A DNA stretch of 64,000 nucleotides from the NCBI RefSeq assembly GCF_037949795.1, contig NZ_CP149932.1:1477001-1541000 (forward strand). Reading direction: 5' to 3'. Of this stretch, positions 43,654 to 51,816 are shown one piece after another (position 1 is the first letter of the stretch; every line of letters starts with the position of its first letter). The notes beneath the pieces were generated by a model, which worked only from the letters and a program-made list of their open reading frames with translations, had not been told where the DNA came from and did not search any database. The stretch is from Thioclava sp. GXIMD2076 (GTDB lineage Bacteria; Pseudomonadota; Alphaproteobacteria; Rhodobacterales; Rhodobacteraceae). A program made the translations under genes and the position numbers.

Positions 43654-44061
43654 ATGAATGCAGTCCTGTCCCGCCCGCCCGTCGCTTCCGCCGATATCGT
43701 GACCCTTCTCGAGCGCCAATGCGCCCTGCATACCGATTGTTCGGATGTCCATGCCGCCATGTCCGGCGGGGATGCGGGGTTTGTGCTGATCCATGCGATG
43801 GGCACGCCCGCCACCTATGCGCGCCGCCATATCCCTGATGCCGTGTTCATGCCGCACCGGACCATCTCGGCCGAGGCTCTGGCCTCCTATCCGCAGGACA
43901 CGCTCTTCGTGGTCTATTGCTCCGGCCCCCATTGCAACGCGGCCGAGCAGGCGGCGCTCGCCTTCGCACGGCTCCGTCGGCCGGTGAAGATCATGCTGGG
44001 CGGGCTGATGGGCTGGGAGTATGAGGGGTTCGCCTTCGCGGGCGAGGCGGCTCTGGCCTGA
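43654..44061 (+). CDS. Rhodanese-domain protein
   Basis: The 135-residue single-domain rhodanese has the active-site loop VVYCSGPHCNAAEQ, with the catalytic Cys in the first C, and the preceding GTPATYARRHIPDAVFMPH. It probably carries persulfide sulfur; the acceptor is unknown. AAGGAGA lies 6 bp before the ATG. It lies divergent from the ftrA-like gene, consistent with regulation by that protein. Confidence 0.88.
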   Translation: MNAVLSRPPVASADIVTLLERQCALHTDCSDVHAAMSGGDAGFVLIHAMGTPATYARRHIPDAVFMPHRTISAEALASYPQDTLFVVYCSGPHCNAAEQAALAFARLRRPVKIMLGGLMGWEYEGFAFAGEAALA

Positions 44062-44080
44062 TACCCCTAATACCCAATGC

Positions 44081-44106
44081 AAAACGCGGGGCATTGGCCC
44101 CGCGTT
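44081..44106 (-). terminator. Intrinsic terminator after rplY
   Basis: AACGCGGGGC-ATTG-GCCCCGCGTT with an A/T flank (TTTT on the minus strand) about 27 bp beyond the rplY stop; it can also serve the convergent rhodanese gene. Confidence 0.88.
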
Positions 44107-44132
44107 CCGTAAGACAGATGTCTTCCAGCAGC

Positions 44133-44753
44133 TTATTCGGCTGCTGCTTCGCCTTCGGCTTCCTCGTCGTCGCCACCGGCAAGGCCCTTGGGCGCTGCGA
44201 TGTTCGCGATGACGAAGTCACGCTCGATGGTCGGTTTCGCGCCATTGGGCAGCGTCACGTCGGAGATGTGGATCACGTCGCCGATCTTGCGACCGGTCAG
44301 GTCGACAACGATCTGCTCCGGAATATCACCCGCCAGAACTTCCAGCTCGACTTCCTGACGCACGACGGTCAGAACGCCACCGCGCTTGAGGCCCGGTGCG
44401 GCTTCGTGGTTCTCGAACTCGACATGCACGAAGAGTGCGATGCGCGAGTTGCGGTGGGTACGCATGAAGTCGACGTGGGTCGGCAGGTCCTTGACGACGT
44501 CTTTTTGAACGCCGCGGCAGATCACGCGGACGTCTTCCTGACCTTCGACCTTCAGGTTGAACAGGGTCGACAGGAAGCGGCCTTTGCGCAGACGGGTCAG
44601 AAGCGGGTTGAACTCGAGGTTCAGTGCCAGCGGTTCTTTGCCGTCGCCATAAACGATTGCAGGTACTTTGCCCTCACGACGTGCTGCGCGAGCGGCCCCC
44701 TTGCCCGTCCCCGAACGCACGACGGCTTCGATCGTTTCGATCTCTTTTGCCAT
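44133..44753 (-). CDS. rplY: 50S ribosomal protein L25 (CTC type)
   Basis: L25 binds 5S rRNA. The 206-residue product is the long, general-stress CTC form: the L25 core with [46 protein letters not shown] and a C-terminal beta-rich TL5-like domain ending in an acidic tail. The start at 44753 gives the normal [11 protein letters not shown]; the frame is open upstream to 44807. A GGAGA site precedes it. An lldD terminator-like hairpin overlaps its upstream region. Confidence 0.96.
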   Translation of the reverse strand: MAKEIETIEAVVRSGTGKGAARAARREGKVPAIVYGDGKEPLALNLEFNPLLTRLRKGRFLSTLFNLKVEGQEDVRVICRGVQKDVVKDLPTHVDFMRTHRNSRIALFVHVEFENHEAAPGLKRGGVLTVVRQEVELEVLAGDIPEQIVVDLTGRKIGDVIHISDVTLPNGAKPTIERDFVIANIAAPKGLAGGDDEEAEGEAAAE

Positions 44754-44777
44754 TTTGCTATCTCCGATATGGAATGT

Positions 44778-44805
44778 AAAAGGGCCGCCTCCAAGGGTGC
44801 GACCC
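44778..44805 (-). terminator. Likely terminator after lldD
   Basis: On the minus strand GGGTCGCACC pairs imperfectly with GGCGGCCC across a 6-nt loop and is followed by TTTT. It lies about 55 bp beyond lldD and just upstream of rplY. Confidence 0.5.
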
Positions 44806-44860
44806 ATGAGCGCCTGCCATTAGGCGAGAATCCCCTTTATGGCAAGCCCAAAACACCCGC

Positions 44861-46024
44861 TCAGACGTATTCTTCCATGAACCCGCGGGGCAGCAGAAGA
44901 TTGTGACGGCCCAGATCGTGCACGTCTTTCTCGCCGCAGAGCGCCATGGTGATATCCAGCTCCTTGCGGATGATGTCGAGTGCTTTGGTCACGCCTTCCT
45001 CGCCCAGAGCCCCCAGGCCATGGATGAAAGCGCGCCCGATAAAGGTCGCATCTGCCCCGAGTGCCAGGGCCTTGAGCACATCCTGCCCCGAGCGGATCCC
45101 GCTATCCATGAAAATCTCCATTCCGGGTCCAACTGCCTCGCGGATGCGCGGCAGCATGCGGATGGCGCTCAGCGCCCCGTCAAGCTGTCGTCCGCCATGG
45201 TTCGACACGATCATCGCATCGGCACCGAAGTCACGGGCCAGACGCGCATCATCCTCGTCGAGTATCCCCTTCAGGATCAGCTTGCCGCCCCATTGGTCGC
45301 GGATACGGGCGATCTTCGACCAGTCGAGCTTGGGGTCGAATTGCTCGGCGGTCCAGCTGCTCAGGCTCGAAGCATCGCCCACGCCCTTCGCGTGACCCAC
45401 GATATTGCCGAAGAAGCGCCGCTTGGTCTGTAGCATCTCCATCCCCCATTGCCATTTGGTCGCCATATCCATCAACACCGGCAGGGTTAGCTTGGGCGGG
45501 GCGGTCAGCCCGTTCTTGAGATCCTTATGCCGCTGGCCGAGGATTTGCAGATCGAGCGTCAGCACCAGTGCTGAGCATCCCGCCTTCTTCGCACGTTCCA
45601 ACGTGGCATCGACGAACTCCTCGTCCTTCATCACATAGAGCTGGAACCAGAACGGATCGGTCGTATGGGCGGCCACATCCTCGATCGAACAGATCGACAT
45701 GGTCGAGAGCGTGAAGGGCACACCGGCCTTCTCGGCCGCCCGCGCCGCCTTGATCTCGCCATCGGCGCGCTGCATCCCTGTCAGGCCCACGGGCGCCAGC
45801 GCCACCGGCATGGTCACATCGCGCCCGATCATCTTGGTCGCGCTCGAGCGCCCCTCCATATCCACGGCCACTTTCTGGCGCAGACGGATCTTCTCGAAAT
45901 CGCTGGTATTCTCGCGGAAGGTCTGTTCCGTATAGGAGCCACTCTCGGCATAATCATAGAACATCTTCGGCGTGCGGCGCTTATGAAGGCGCTTGAGATC
46001 GTCGATGCAGGTGATAACGGCCAT
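44861..46024 (-). CDS. lldD: FMN-dependent L-lactate dehydrogenase
   Basis: LldD oxidises L-lactate to pyruvate and feeds electrons to the quinone pool. The 387-residue product has an FMN-dependent alpha-hydroxy acid dehydrogenase fold with the catalytic His276 in SNHGGRQLDGA, matching the usual His275 numbering closely, plus WFQLYVMKDEEF, LVLTLDLQILGQRHKD and IFMDSGIRSGQDVLKALALGA. The start at 46024 gives a proper N-terminus (MAVITCIDDLKRLHKRRTPKM, in part). Relatives such as glycolate oxidase are less similar. It is a single gene with no lactate permease or regulator adjacent. Confidence 0.93.
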   Translation of the reverse strand: MAVITCIDDLKRLHKRRTPKMFYDYAESGSYTEQTFRENTSDFEKIRLRQKVAVDMEGRSSATKMIGRDVTMPVALAPVGLTGMQRADGEIKAARAAEKAGVPFTLSTMSICSIEDVAAHTTDPFWFQLYVMKDEEFVDATLERAKKAGCSALVLTLDLQILGQRHKDLKNGLTAPPKLTLPVLMDMATKWQWGMEMLQTKRRFFGNIVGHAKGVGDASSLSSWTAEQFDPKLDWSKIARIRDQWGGKLILKGILDEDDARLARDFGADAMIVSNHGGRQLDGALSAIRMLPRIREAVGPGMEIFMDSGIRSGQDVLKALALGADATFIGRAFIHGLGALGEEGVTKALDIIRKELDITMALCGEKDVHDLGRHNLLLPRGFMEEYV

Positions 46025-46298
46025 GAAAATGCACTCCCGATAAGTTTGTAGGAGGCTTAGCAATGCAGCTCGTGCAGGGCAATCGGCCATTTCTGCATGG
46101 CTGTCGTGCGATCAGGCGTATTCGGTCCCGGATTTCGTTTCCGTCACAGAAACAGTAATGCAATTTTAAGGCGAATGTCCCAATCTGATCGGGCGGCATA
46201 GGCGGGGACGCCGATGACCGTGACGATGGAAGAAGAGGCATCCGGGACTGCTCCGTCGGGGACAGCAGATGACGGTCGATATGCCCGGGTGCCTCTGG
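46025..46298. other. Gap between lldD and the trpA 3' element
   Basis: The first 150 bp should hold the lldD promoter. At 46235-46246 and 46284-46295 lies an imperfect inverted repeat (GAGGCATCCGGG and CCCGGGTGCCTC, 11 of 12 matched), 37 nt apart, next to the trpA 3' element. I see no gene. Confidence 0.5.
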
Positions 46299-46360
46299 TT
46301 TTCCAGCGTCCTCAAATATCCCGGGGGAGGCGCCGCTCAGGCGCCGGGGGCAGAGCCCCC
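46299..46360 (-). repeat. Conserved 3' element after trpA
   Basis: Read in the trpA direction: GGGGGCTCTGCCCCC hairpin, a GC spacer, CCCCGG and the core beginning GGATATTTGAGGACGCTGGA. The 23-nt core matches the copy downstream of tadA exactly, and hairpin-to-core length is 62 versus 63 nt. It starts about 26 nt after the trpA stop. Confidence 0.75.
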
Positions 46361-46385
46361 GCACCCGTGCGCCACGCGTCATAGA

Positions 46386-47183
46386 TCAGGCCGAATGCGC
46401 GCCGCCCGCCAGAGAGGCCACAAATTCCGCAACCTCGGCTGCGGGCTTGCCCTCGGCGACCTGTTTCACGATGGCCGAGCCCACGACACAGCCATCGGCA
46501 ATCGCGGCGATCTCGCGCGCGGCCTCCGGAGTGTTGATCCCGAAGCCAACGATCACTGGCAGATCGGTCGATGCCTTGATCCGTGCCACTTCGGGCGCCA
46601 CATCCGCAGCCTGCGCGGCAGCGCCTCCGGTGATGCCCGTCACCGAGACATAATAGACGAAACCGGAGGTGTTCTGCAGCACCTTGGGCAGGCGTTTCGC
46701 ATCGGTGGTGGGGGTTGCCAGCCGGATAAAGTTGATCCCTGCCGCCTGCGCCGGAAGGCACAGCTCGCTATCTTCCTCGGGCGGCAGATCCACCACGATC
46801 AGCCCGTCGATCCCGGCGGCTTTCGCATCCGCCAGGAACCTGTCCACACCGCGCGAATAGATCGGGTTGTAATAGCCCATCATCACGATCGGGGTCACAG
46901 TGTCGGTCTTGCGGAACTCGGCGGCCATATCCAGCGTCTTCTGCAGTGTCATGCCGCCATCGAGCGCGCGCTGTCCTGCAAGCTGGATGGTCGAGCCATC
47001 GGCCATCGGATCGGTGAAGGGCATGCCCAGTTCGATGATATCCACGCCCGCACCCGGCAGCGCCTTCATCACATCGAGCGAGCGTTCCACATCGGGATCG
47101 CCACCCATGATATAGGCGACAAAGGCCTTTTTACCTTCGGCCTTGAGCGCTGCGAATTTTGCGTCGATGCGGGTGGTTTCCAT
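46386..47183 (-). CDS. trpA: Tryptophan synthase alpha chain
   Basis: TrpA cleaves indole-3-glycerol phosphate to indole, which tunnels to TrpB. The 265-residue product has the active-site Glu of [29 protein letters not shown] ([13 protein letters not shown]), the loop [12 protein letters not shown] and [14 protein letters not shown], followed by [15 protein letters not shown]. No trpB lies next to it here; it would have to be elsewhere. It is followed by the conserved element at 46299-46360 and lies divergent from ychF. Confidence 0.96.
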   Translation of the reverse strand: METTRIDAKFAALKAEGKKAFVAYIMGGDPDVERSLDVMKALPGAGVDIIELGMPFTDPMADGSTIQLAGQRALDGGMTLQKTLDMAAEFRKTDTVTPIVMMGYYNPIYSRGVDRFLADAKAAGIDGLIVVDLPPEEDSELCLPAQAAGINFIRLATPTTDAKRLPKVLQNTSGFVYYVSVTGITGGAAAQAADVAPEVARIKASTDLPVIVGFGINTPEAAREIAAIADGCVVGSAIVKQVAEGKPAAEVAEFVASLAGGAHSA

Positions 47184-47346
47184 GACATGCTCCCTGATCT
47201 TTGCGCCTCTTTTCGCGTAAGCCGCCGCTATTGTCTAGCAAAGCCTGCATCACAAGCTCTCGCCACGCCGCGCAATCTTGCATGAAATGCCCGGGCGCTT
47301 TAGGAACGGGCCAGAAATTCAGGACCGTTTTGCCAAGGAGAGCGTG

Positions 47347-48444
47347 ATGGGCTTTAAGATGGGTATCGTGGGTCTGCCGAATGTCGGCAAGTCGACCCTG
47401 TTCAACGCGCTGACCAAAACGGCAGCGGCGCAGGCTGCAAACTTCCCGTTTTGCACGATCGAACCGAATGTGGGGGATGTGGCCGTGCCCGACCCGCGTC
47501 TGGAAAAACTGGCCAGCATCGCAGGGTCCAAGGAGATCATCCCGACCCGCATGACCTTCGTCGATATTGCCGGTCTGGTGAAGGGCGCGTCCAAGGGTGA
47601 AGGTCTGGGCAACCAGTTCCTCGCCAATATCCGCGAGACCGATGCCATCGCGCAGGTGCTGCGCTGCTTCGAGGATGATGACGTCACCCATGTCGATGGC
47701 CGTATCGATCCGGTGGCCGATGCCGAGACCATCGAGACCGAGCTGATGATCGCCGATCTGGAATCGGTAGAGAAGCGTCTGGCCAATCTCGTGCGCAAGA
47801 TCCGTGGTGGTGACAAGGACGCCAAAGAGCAGGAGAGGCTGCTACTGGCCGCGAAAGAGGCGCTCGAGGCGGGCCGTCCGGCCCGCACCGTGCAGATCTC
47901 GGACGAGGACCAGAAAGCATGGCGCATGCTGCAACTGCTGACCTCGAAGCCGATCCTCTATGTCTGCAATGTCGAGGAAAGCTCGGCCTCGACCGGCAAT
48001 TCGCTCTCGGCCAAAGTGGCCGAGATGGCCGCGGCACAGGGCGCGGGCACGGTGGTGATCTCGGCCAAAATCGAGGAAGAGATCAGCCAGCTCGACGCCG
48101 AGGAAGCCGAAATGTTCCTTGGCGAGATGGGGCTCGAGGAGGCCGGTCTCGACCGTCTGATCCGTGCGGGCTACGAGCTTTTGGGTCTGCAGACCTATTT
48201 CACAGTGGGCCCCAAAGAGGCGCGTGCGTGGACCATCCCGCAGGGCACTCTGGCCCCGCAGGCCGCAGGTGTCATCCATGGTGATTTCGAGCGTGGTTTC
48301 ATCCGTGCCGAGACCGTCGCCTATGACGACTATGTCGCGGGCAACGGCGAGGCCGGTGCCAAGGAAGCGGGCAAGTTCCGCGTGGAAGGCAAGACCTACG
48401 AGGTCAAAGACGGCGACGTCCTGCACTTCCTGTTCAACGCCTGA
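47347..48444 (+). CDS. ychF: Redox-regulated ATPase YchF
   Basis: YchF is a universally conserved OBG-family protein that prefers ATP to GTP and affects oxidative stress and start-codon choice. The 365-residue product has the P-loop GLPNVGKST (residues 9-17), DIAGLVKGASKGEGLGN, the NVEES motif in place of NKxD (explaining ATP preference) and a C-terminal TGS domain ending DGDVLHFLFNA. The start at 47347 gives the usual MGFKMGIVGLPN. Hairpin plus T-run follows the stop. Confidence 0.96.
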   Translation: MGFKMGIVGLPNVGKSTLFNALTKTAAAQAANFPFCTIEPNVGDVAVPDPRLEKLASIAGSKEIIPTRMTFVDIAGLVKGASKGEGLGNQFLANIRETDAIAQVLRCFEDDDVTHVDGRIDPVADAETIETELMIADLESVEKRLANLVRKIRGGDKDAKEQERLLLAAKEALEAGRPARTVQISDEDQKAWRMLQLLTSKPILYVCNVEESSASTGNSLSAKVAEMAAAQGAGTVVISAKIEEEISQLDAEEAEMFLGEMGLEEAGLDRLIRAGYELLGLQTYFTVGPKEARAWTIPQGTLAPQAAGVIHGDFERGFIRAETVAYDDYVAGNGEAGAKEAGKFRVEGKTYEVKDGDVLHFLFNA

Positions 48445-48473
48445 GCGCGTCCCGAAAATCAGGACCGATCCGG

Positions 48474-48500
48474 AAGGGGTGGCTTGCGCCGCCCCTTTTT
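48474..48500 (+). terminator. Intrinsic terminator after ychF
   Basis: AAGGGGTGGC-TTGC-GCCGCCCCTTTTT: a 10-bp stem with one G-U pair followed by a T-run, 30 bp beyond ychF. Confidence 0.93.
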
Positions 48501-48542
48501 CGTGAGGGACGACCCCATCCGCCATACCGCTTCACAACGTAG

Positions 48543-48565
48543 AAAATAGGCGAAAACCGAGCCTA
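48543..48565 (-). terminator. Possible terminator after the tRNA-Glu genes
   Basis: On the minus strand TAGGC pairs with GCCTA around TCGGTTTTC, followed by TTTT. The stem is short, but it lies 36 bp beyond the last tRNA. Confidence 0.5.
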
Positions 48566-48600
48566 ATCAGGTAGATATGTGAGAGTGTAGATGGATGCGC

Positions 48601-48675
48601 TGGCAGCCCGTAGGGGAATCGAACCCCTCTTTCCAGGTTGAAAACCTGGCGTCCTAACCGATAGACGAACGGGCC
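48601..48675 (-). tRNA. tRNA-Glu (TTC)
   Basis: A 75-nt tRNA with the CCA end encoded. The acceptor stem pairs GGCCCGT with ACGGGCT and the anticodon loop TTTTCAA gives anticodon TTC, read as glutamate (GAA/GAG). The T loop is GGTTCGATTCC. It is the third transcribed of three identical copies. Confidence 0.96.
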
Positions 48676-48700
48676 ACTCTGGCGTGTTCGGCGGTGTCAG

Positions 48701-48775
48701 TGGCAGCCCGTAGGGGAATCGAACCCCTCTTTCCAGGTTGAAAACCTGGCGTCCTAACCGATAGACGAACGGGCC
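48701..48775 (-). tRNA. tRNA-Glu (TTC), second copy
   Basis: Identical to the other two copies and exactly 100 bp upstream of the first. The 25-bp spacers on either side differ in sequence. Confidence 0.96.
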
Positions 48776-48800
48776 ATTTCTGACACGCCTGCGTTGCAAG

Positions 48801-48875
48801 TGGCAGCCCGTAGGGGAATCGAACCCCTCTTTCCAGGTTGAAAACCTGGCGTCCTAACCGATAGACGAACGGGCC
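48801..48875 (-). tRNA. tRNA-Glu (TTC), third copy, promoter-proximal
   Basis: Identical in sequence to the other copies. It is the first to be transcribed, about 20 bp downstream of a promoter-like sequence. Confidence 0.96.
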
Positions 48876-48895
48876 ATGCTTGCGGCGTGGGGCGG

Positions 48896-48924
48896 TAGAT
48901 AGTCGAGGTTTATCCGCCGCGCAA
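48896..48924 (-). promoter_or_regulatory. tRNA-Glu operon promoter
   Basis: On the minus strand TTGCGC (48919-48924) and TATCTA (48896-48901) are separated by exactly 17 bp and lie about 20 bp before the first tRNA. It fits a housekeeping sigma-70 promoter with an imperfect -35. Confidence 0.65.
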
Positions 48925-48991
48925 GAGGTTTTTTCACGATATTCTCACCTGTCGTAACGCATGGTGGAAAGAGCTATGAAAATAAGGCGTT

Positions 48992-50746
48992 TCAAAGGGT
49001 TTCGACAGCCGGAGACGCATCCTCGAGCCGCAATTGGACCTTGTTGCGGCCGCCCCACGAGTTGATTTCCAACCGTCCTGCCAAGTGGAATCGCGTGGCC
49101 CCCGGTTTGGCGAGGGCCGGACCGATGGCGCTGTCGAAGGCCCCGAAGGCGATGGCATCGCGTTTCTGGCCGAGCCCGTCACCAAAGGAGAATCGCAGAT
49201 GCGACTCGCCCACCTGACGCGCGCCCGTGATCTCCATTGCGGGGAAGGCGAAGCGTGGCGCGGGCGCGCCCTGACCAAAGGGGCCGGCCTGTTCGATCTG
49301 CTCGATCAGATCGGTGGTGACCGCGCCCGGCATCAGGAGCGTGTCGATGCGCAGATCGCGCGGACCACCGGTGCCTGCGCCCTGTTTGGCCAGCAATTCC
49401 GCCAGACGCTCCATCGCGGCCTCCAGCTTGCCTTCCTCGACCGTCAGGCCGGCAGCCATCTTGTGGCCACCCCCTTTCAGCAAAAGCCCCTCGGCGGCCA
49501 CACGTTGGATCGAAGCCCCCAGATCCACACCATTGACCGAGCGCGCCGAGCCCTTGCCGATCCCCTGATCGAGCCCGATCACCACGGCGGGGCGGTTGGT
49601 GGCCTCCTTGAGGCGGGCGGCGACGATCCCCACCACACCCGGATGCCAGCCTTCGCCCGCAGCCCAGACCAGAGGCGCATCGAGGCCGCGTTCCTCGGCC
49701 TGTTTCAGGGCGGCTTCGCGCACGCGGTTCTCGATATCGCGGCGGTCGGTATTAAGCTGGTCAAGGCGGGCGGCCAGCGCCTCCGCCTCGGCGGTATCAT
49801 CGGTTGATAGAAGCCGCGCGCCCAGATCGGCGGCGCCGATCCGTCCGCCCGCATTGATCCGCGGCCCCAGAAGGAAGCCCAGATGATAGGCATTGGGGGC
49901 CTGATCCATCCGTGCCACATCGGCCAGCGCGCGCAGCCCCACGCGGTCGCGCCGCCCCATGACCTTCAGGCCTTGGCGCACCAGCGCGCGATTGCAACCA
50001 ATGAGCGGAGCCACATCGGCCACCGTGGCCAGCGCCACCAGATCCAGCATGGCGATGAGGTCCGGGCCCTTGAGGCTCTCGCTCCGCATCAGGCGGTTCA
50101 CATCGACCAGCATCAGGAAGACCACGGAGGCGGCGCAGAGATGCGCGAGGTCCTTTGTCTCGTCCTGCCGGTTGGGGTTTACGCAGGCCACGCAATCGGG
50201 CAGGGTCTCGCCGCCCAGATGGTGATCGAGGATAATTACATCCGCGCCCCTGGCCGCCGCCACCGGCTCGTGCGAGAGCGTGCCGCAATCGACGCAGACG
50301 ATTAGGTCGTGATCCCGTGCAAGGGCCTCCATCGCGGGGACATTGGGGCCATAGCCCTCGTCGATCCGGTCGGGGATATAGAGCGTGGGGGGTACCCCCA
50401 TCTGCTTGAGCCAGACCATCAGGAGCGCGGCAGAAGACCCGCCATCAACATCGTAATCGGCAAAGATCGCGATCCGCTCGCGGCGTTTGACCGCGGCCAG
50501 AAACCGGGTCGAGGCTTTCTCCATATCCAGCATCTCGCGCGGATCGGGCAGCAGGTCGCGTAAGGTCGGCTCGAGGAAGCTTGCCGCCTCCATCGGCGGC
50601 ACGCCGCGCGCCACGAGGATGCGGGCGAGGGGATGGGGCAGGCGGGTTTCCTGCACCATGGCTTCGGTCAACCGATCGGATTCGGGGCCGGGGCCCACCC
50701 AATGGCGATTGGTCAGCGATTGTTCGACATTCAGAAAGGCACTCAT
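48992..50746 (-). CDS. recJ: Single-stranded-DNA-specific exonuclease RecJ
   Basis: RecJ degrades 5' single-stranded DNA in recombination and mismatch repair. The 584-residue product has the DHH phosphoesterase motifs ADYDVDG (residues 96-102) and DHHLGG (from 174), the CVDCG segment and a C-terminal DHHA1 domain with KGSARSVNGVDLGASIQ and LLKGGGHKMAAGLTV, plus an OB-fold end. The start at 50746 gives a typical N-terminus (FLNVEQSLTNRHWV). It runs opposite to ychF, on the same strand as rlmF. Confidence 0.95.
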   Translation of the reverse strand: MSAFLNVEQSLTNRHWVGPGPESDRLTEAMVQETRLPHPLARILVARGVPPMEAASFLEPTLRDLLPDPREMLDMEKASTRFLAAVKRRERIAIFADYDVDGGSSAALLMVWLKQMGVPPTLYIPDRIDEGYGPNVPAMEALARDHDLIVCVDCGTLSHEPVAAARGADVIILDHHLGGETLPDCVACVNPNRQDETKDLAHLCAASVVFLMLVDVNRLMRSESLKGPDLIAMLDLVALATVADVAPLIGCNRALVRQGLKVMGRRDRVGLRALADVARMDQAPNAYHLGFLLGPRINAGGRIGAADLGARLLSTDDTAEAEALAARLDQLNTDRRDIENRVREAALKQAEERGLDAPLVWAAGEGWHPGVVGIVAARLKEATNRPAVVIGLDQGIGKGSARSVNGVDLGASIQRVAAEGLLLKGGGHKMAAGLTVEEGKLEAAMERLAELLAKQGAGTGGPRDLRIDTLLMPGAVTTDLIEQIEQAGPFGQGAPAPRFAFPAMEITGARQVGESHLRFSFGDGLGQKRDAIAFGAFDSAIGPALAKPGATRFHLAGRLEINSWGGRNKVQLRLEDASPAVETL

Positions 50747-50809
50747 GGCGCAGTCCTAGCCCAAAAGAGGGCGGTGCCGCCAGAGGCAACTGGGGAAAAG
50801 CAGCGCGGG

Positions 50810-51715
50810 TTACAGGCTGCGCTGGCGTCGGGGATAATAGGTCCATGCGATGAAGCGGCTGGTCTTCTGGCCCTGCGCCATTTCGACCATGCGCATCTCG
50901 TCCACCCTCGCGTCACGCAGCAGCCGCTCGAGCACGCGCAGATTGTACTTCTTGGAGACGAGCGAGGTGAACCACAGGCATTGCTCGGCATAGATCCGGC
51001 TTTGGGTGATCATCGTCGAGAGAAACCCGATCTCGCCGCCCTCGCACCATAGCTCGGCATTCTGCCCGCCAAAATTCAGCGCCTTCGACTTTCCGTGGCC
51101 GAGATTGCGCCATTTGCGCTCGGTGCCCTTTTGCGCCTCCTCCATCGAGGCATGGAAGGGGGGGTTGCAGAGTGTGACGTGGAAAAGATCATCGGCAGTG
51201 AGGAGGCCCTTGAAGATATTTTCGGCGTCGGGCTGCTGTCTCAGCTCGATCGGCAGCGCGTTCCGCTCGCAGATTGCCTGCGCCGAGGCGATGGAGACGG
51301 GGTCGATATCGGCGCCCGTGAAGCTCCAGCCATATTCGCGCAGCCCTGTCAGCGGGTAGACGAGGCTCGCGCCCGTCCCGATATCGAGCGCACGGATACC
51401 CGGCCCGCGCGGGATGCGGCCCCGATCGGCCTCTGCCAGAAGATCAGCCAGATAATGGATGTAATCGACACGACCGGGAATGGGCGGGCAGAGATAGGTT
51501 TCGGGGATGTCCCAGTCGTCGATGCCGTAATGCGTCTTCAGTAATGCGCGGTTGAGGGCGCGGACCGCTTTGGCATCCTTGAAATCGATGGTGGTGCCGC
51601 CCGAGGGGTTGAGCGTGGTGAAACCGGCCAGATCGGGGCTGTCCGCCAGAAGGCGCGCAAAATCATAGCCGTCCCGATGCTGGTTGCGGGGGTGGAGCAG
51701 GGGTTTGCTGGCCAT
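50810..51715 (-). CDS. rlmF: 23S rRNA (adenine-1618-N6) methyltransferase
   Basis: RlmF methylates A1618 of 23S rRNA using SAM. The 301-residue product has LHPRNQHRDGYDF at the N-terminus, the SAM motif RALDIGTGASLVYPL and the catalytic TLCNPPFHAS (NPPF motif), followed by KWRNLGHGK and GGQNAELWCEGGE typical of the family. The start at 51715 (MASKPLLHPRN) was chosen over two upstream ATGs because it matches family N-termini. It is followed by recJ after a 63-bp gap. Confidence 0.93.
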   Translation of the reverse strand: MASKPLLHPRNQHRDGYDFARLLADSPDLAGFTTLNPSGGTTIDFKDAKAVRALNRALLKTHYGIDDWDIPETYLCPPIPGRVDYIHYLADLLAEADRGRIPRGPGIRALDIGTGASLVYPLTGLREYGWSFTGADIDPVSIASAQAICERNALPIELRQQPDAENIFKGLLTADDLFHVTLCNPPFHASMEEAQKGTERKWRNLGHGKSKALNFGGQNAELWCEGGEIGFLSTMITQSRIYAEQCLWFTSLVSKKYNLRVLERLLRDARVDEMRMVEMAQGQKTSRFIAWTYYPRRQRSL

Positions 51716-51739
51716 AGGGCGCATCCTCGGATTGCGGCA

Positions 51740-51773
51740 AAAGGAAAGGCCACCGGACCTGTATCCGGTGGCC
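51740..51773 (-). terminator. Intrinsic terminator after glpX
   Basis: On the minus strand GGCCACCGGA pairs with TCCGGTGGCC around a 6-nt loop, followed by TTTCCTTTT. It lies 44 bp beyond glpX. Confidence 0.85.
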
Positions 51774-51816
51774 ATAGGCCCTGTCCTAGCCGACAGAGCG
51801 CGCTGGGAAAAGCCGC

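Noticed and set aside
48601..48875. Regular 100-bp repeats as mobile or CRISPR-like array
   Set aside because: Each repeat is a full tRNA-Glu gene with cloverleaf pairing, and the spacers are short and unlike.
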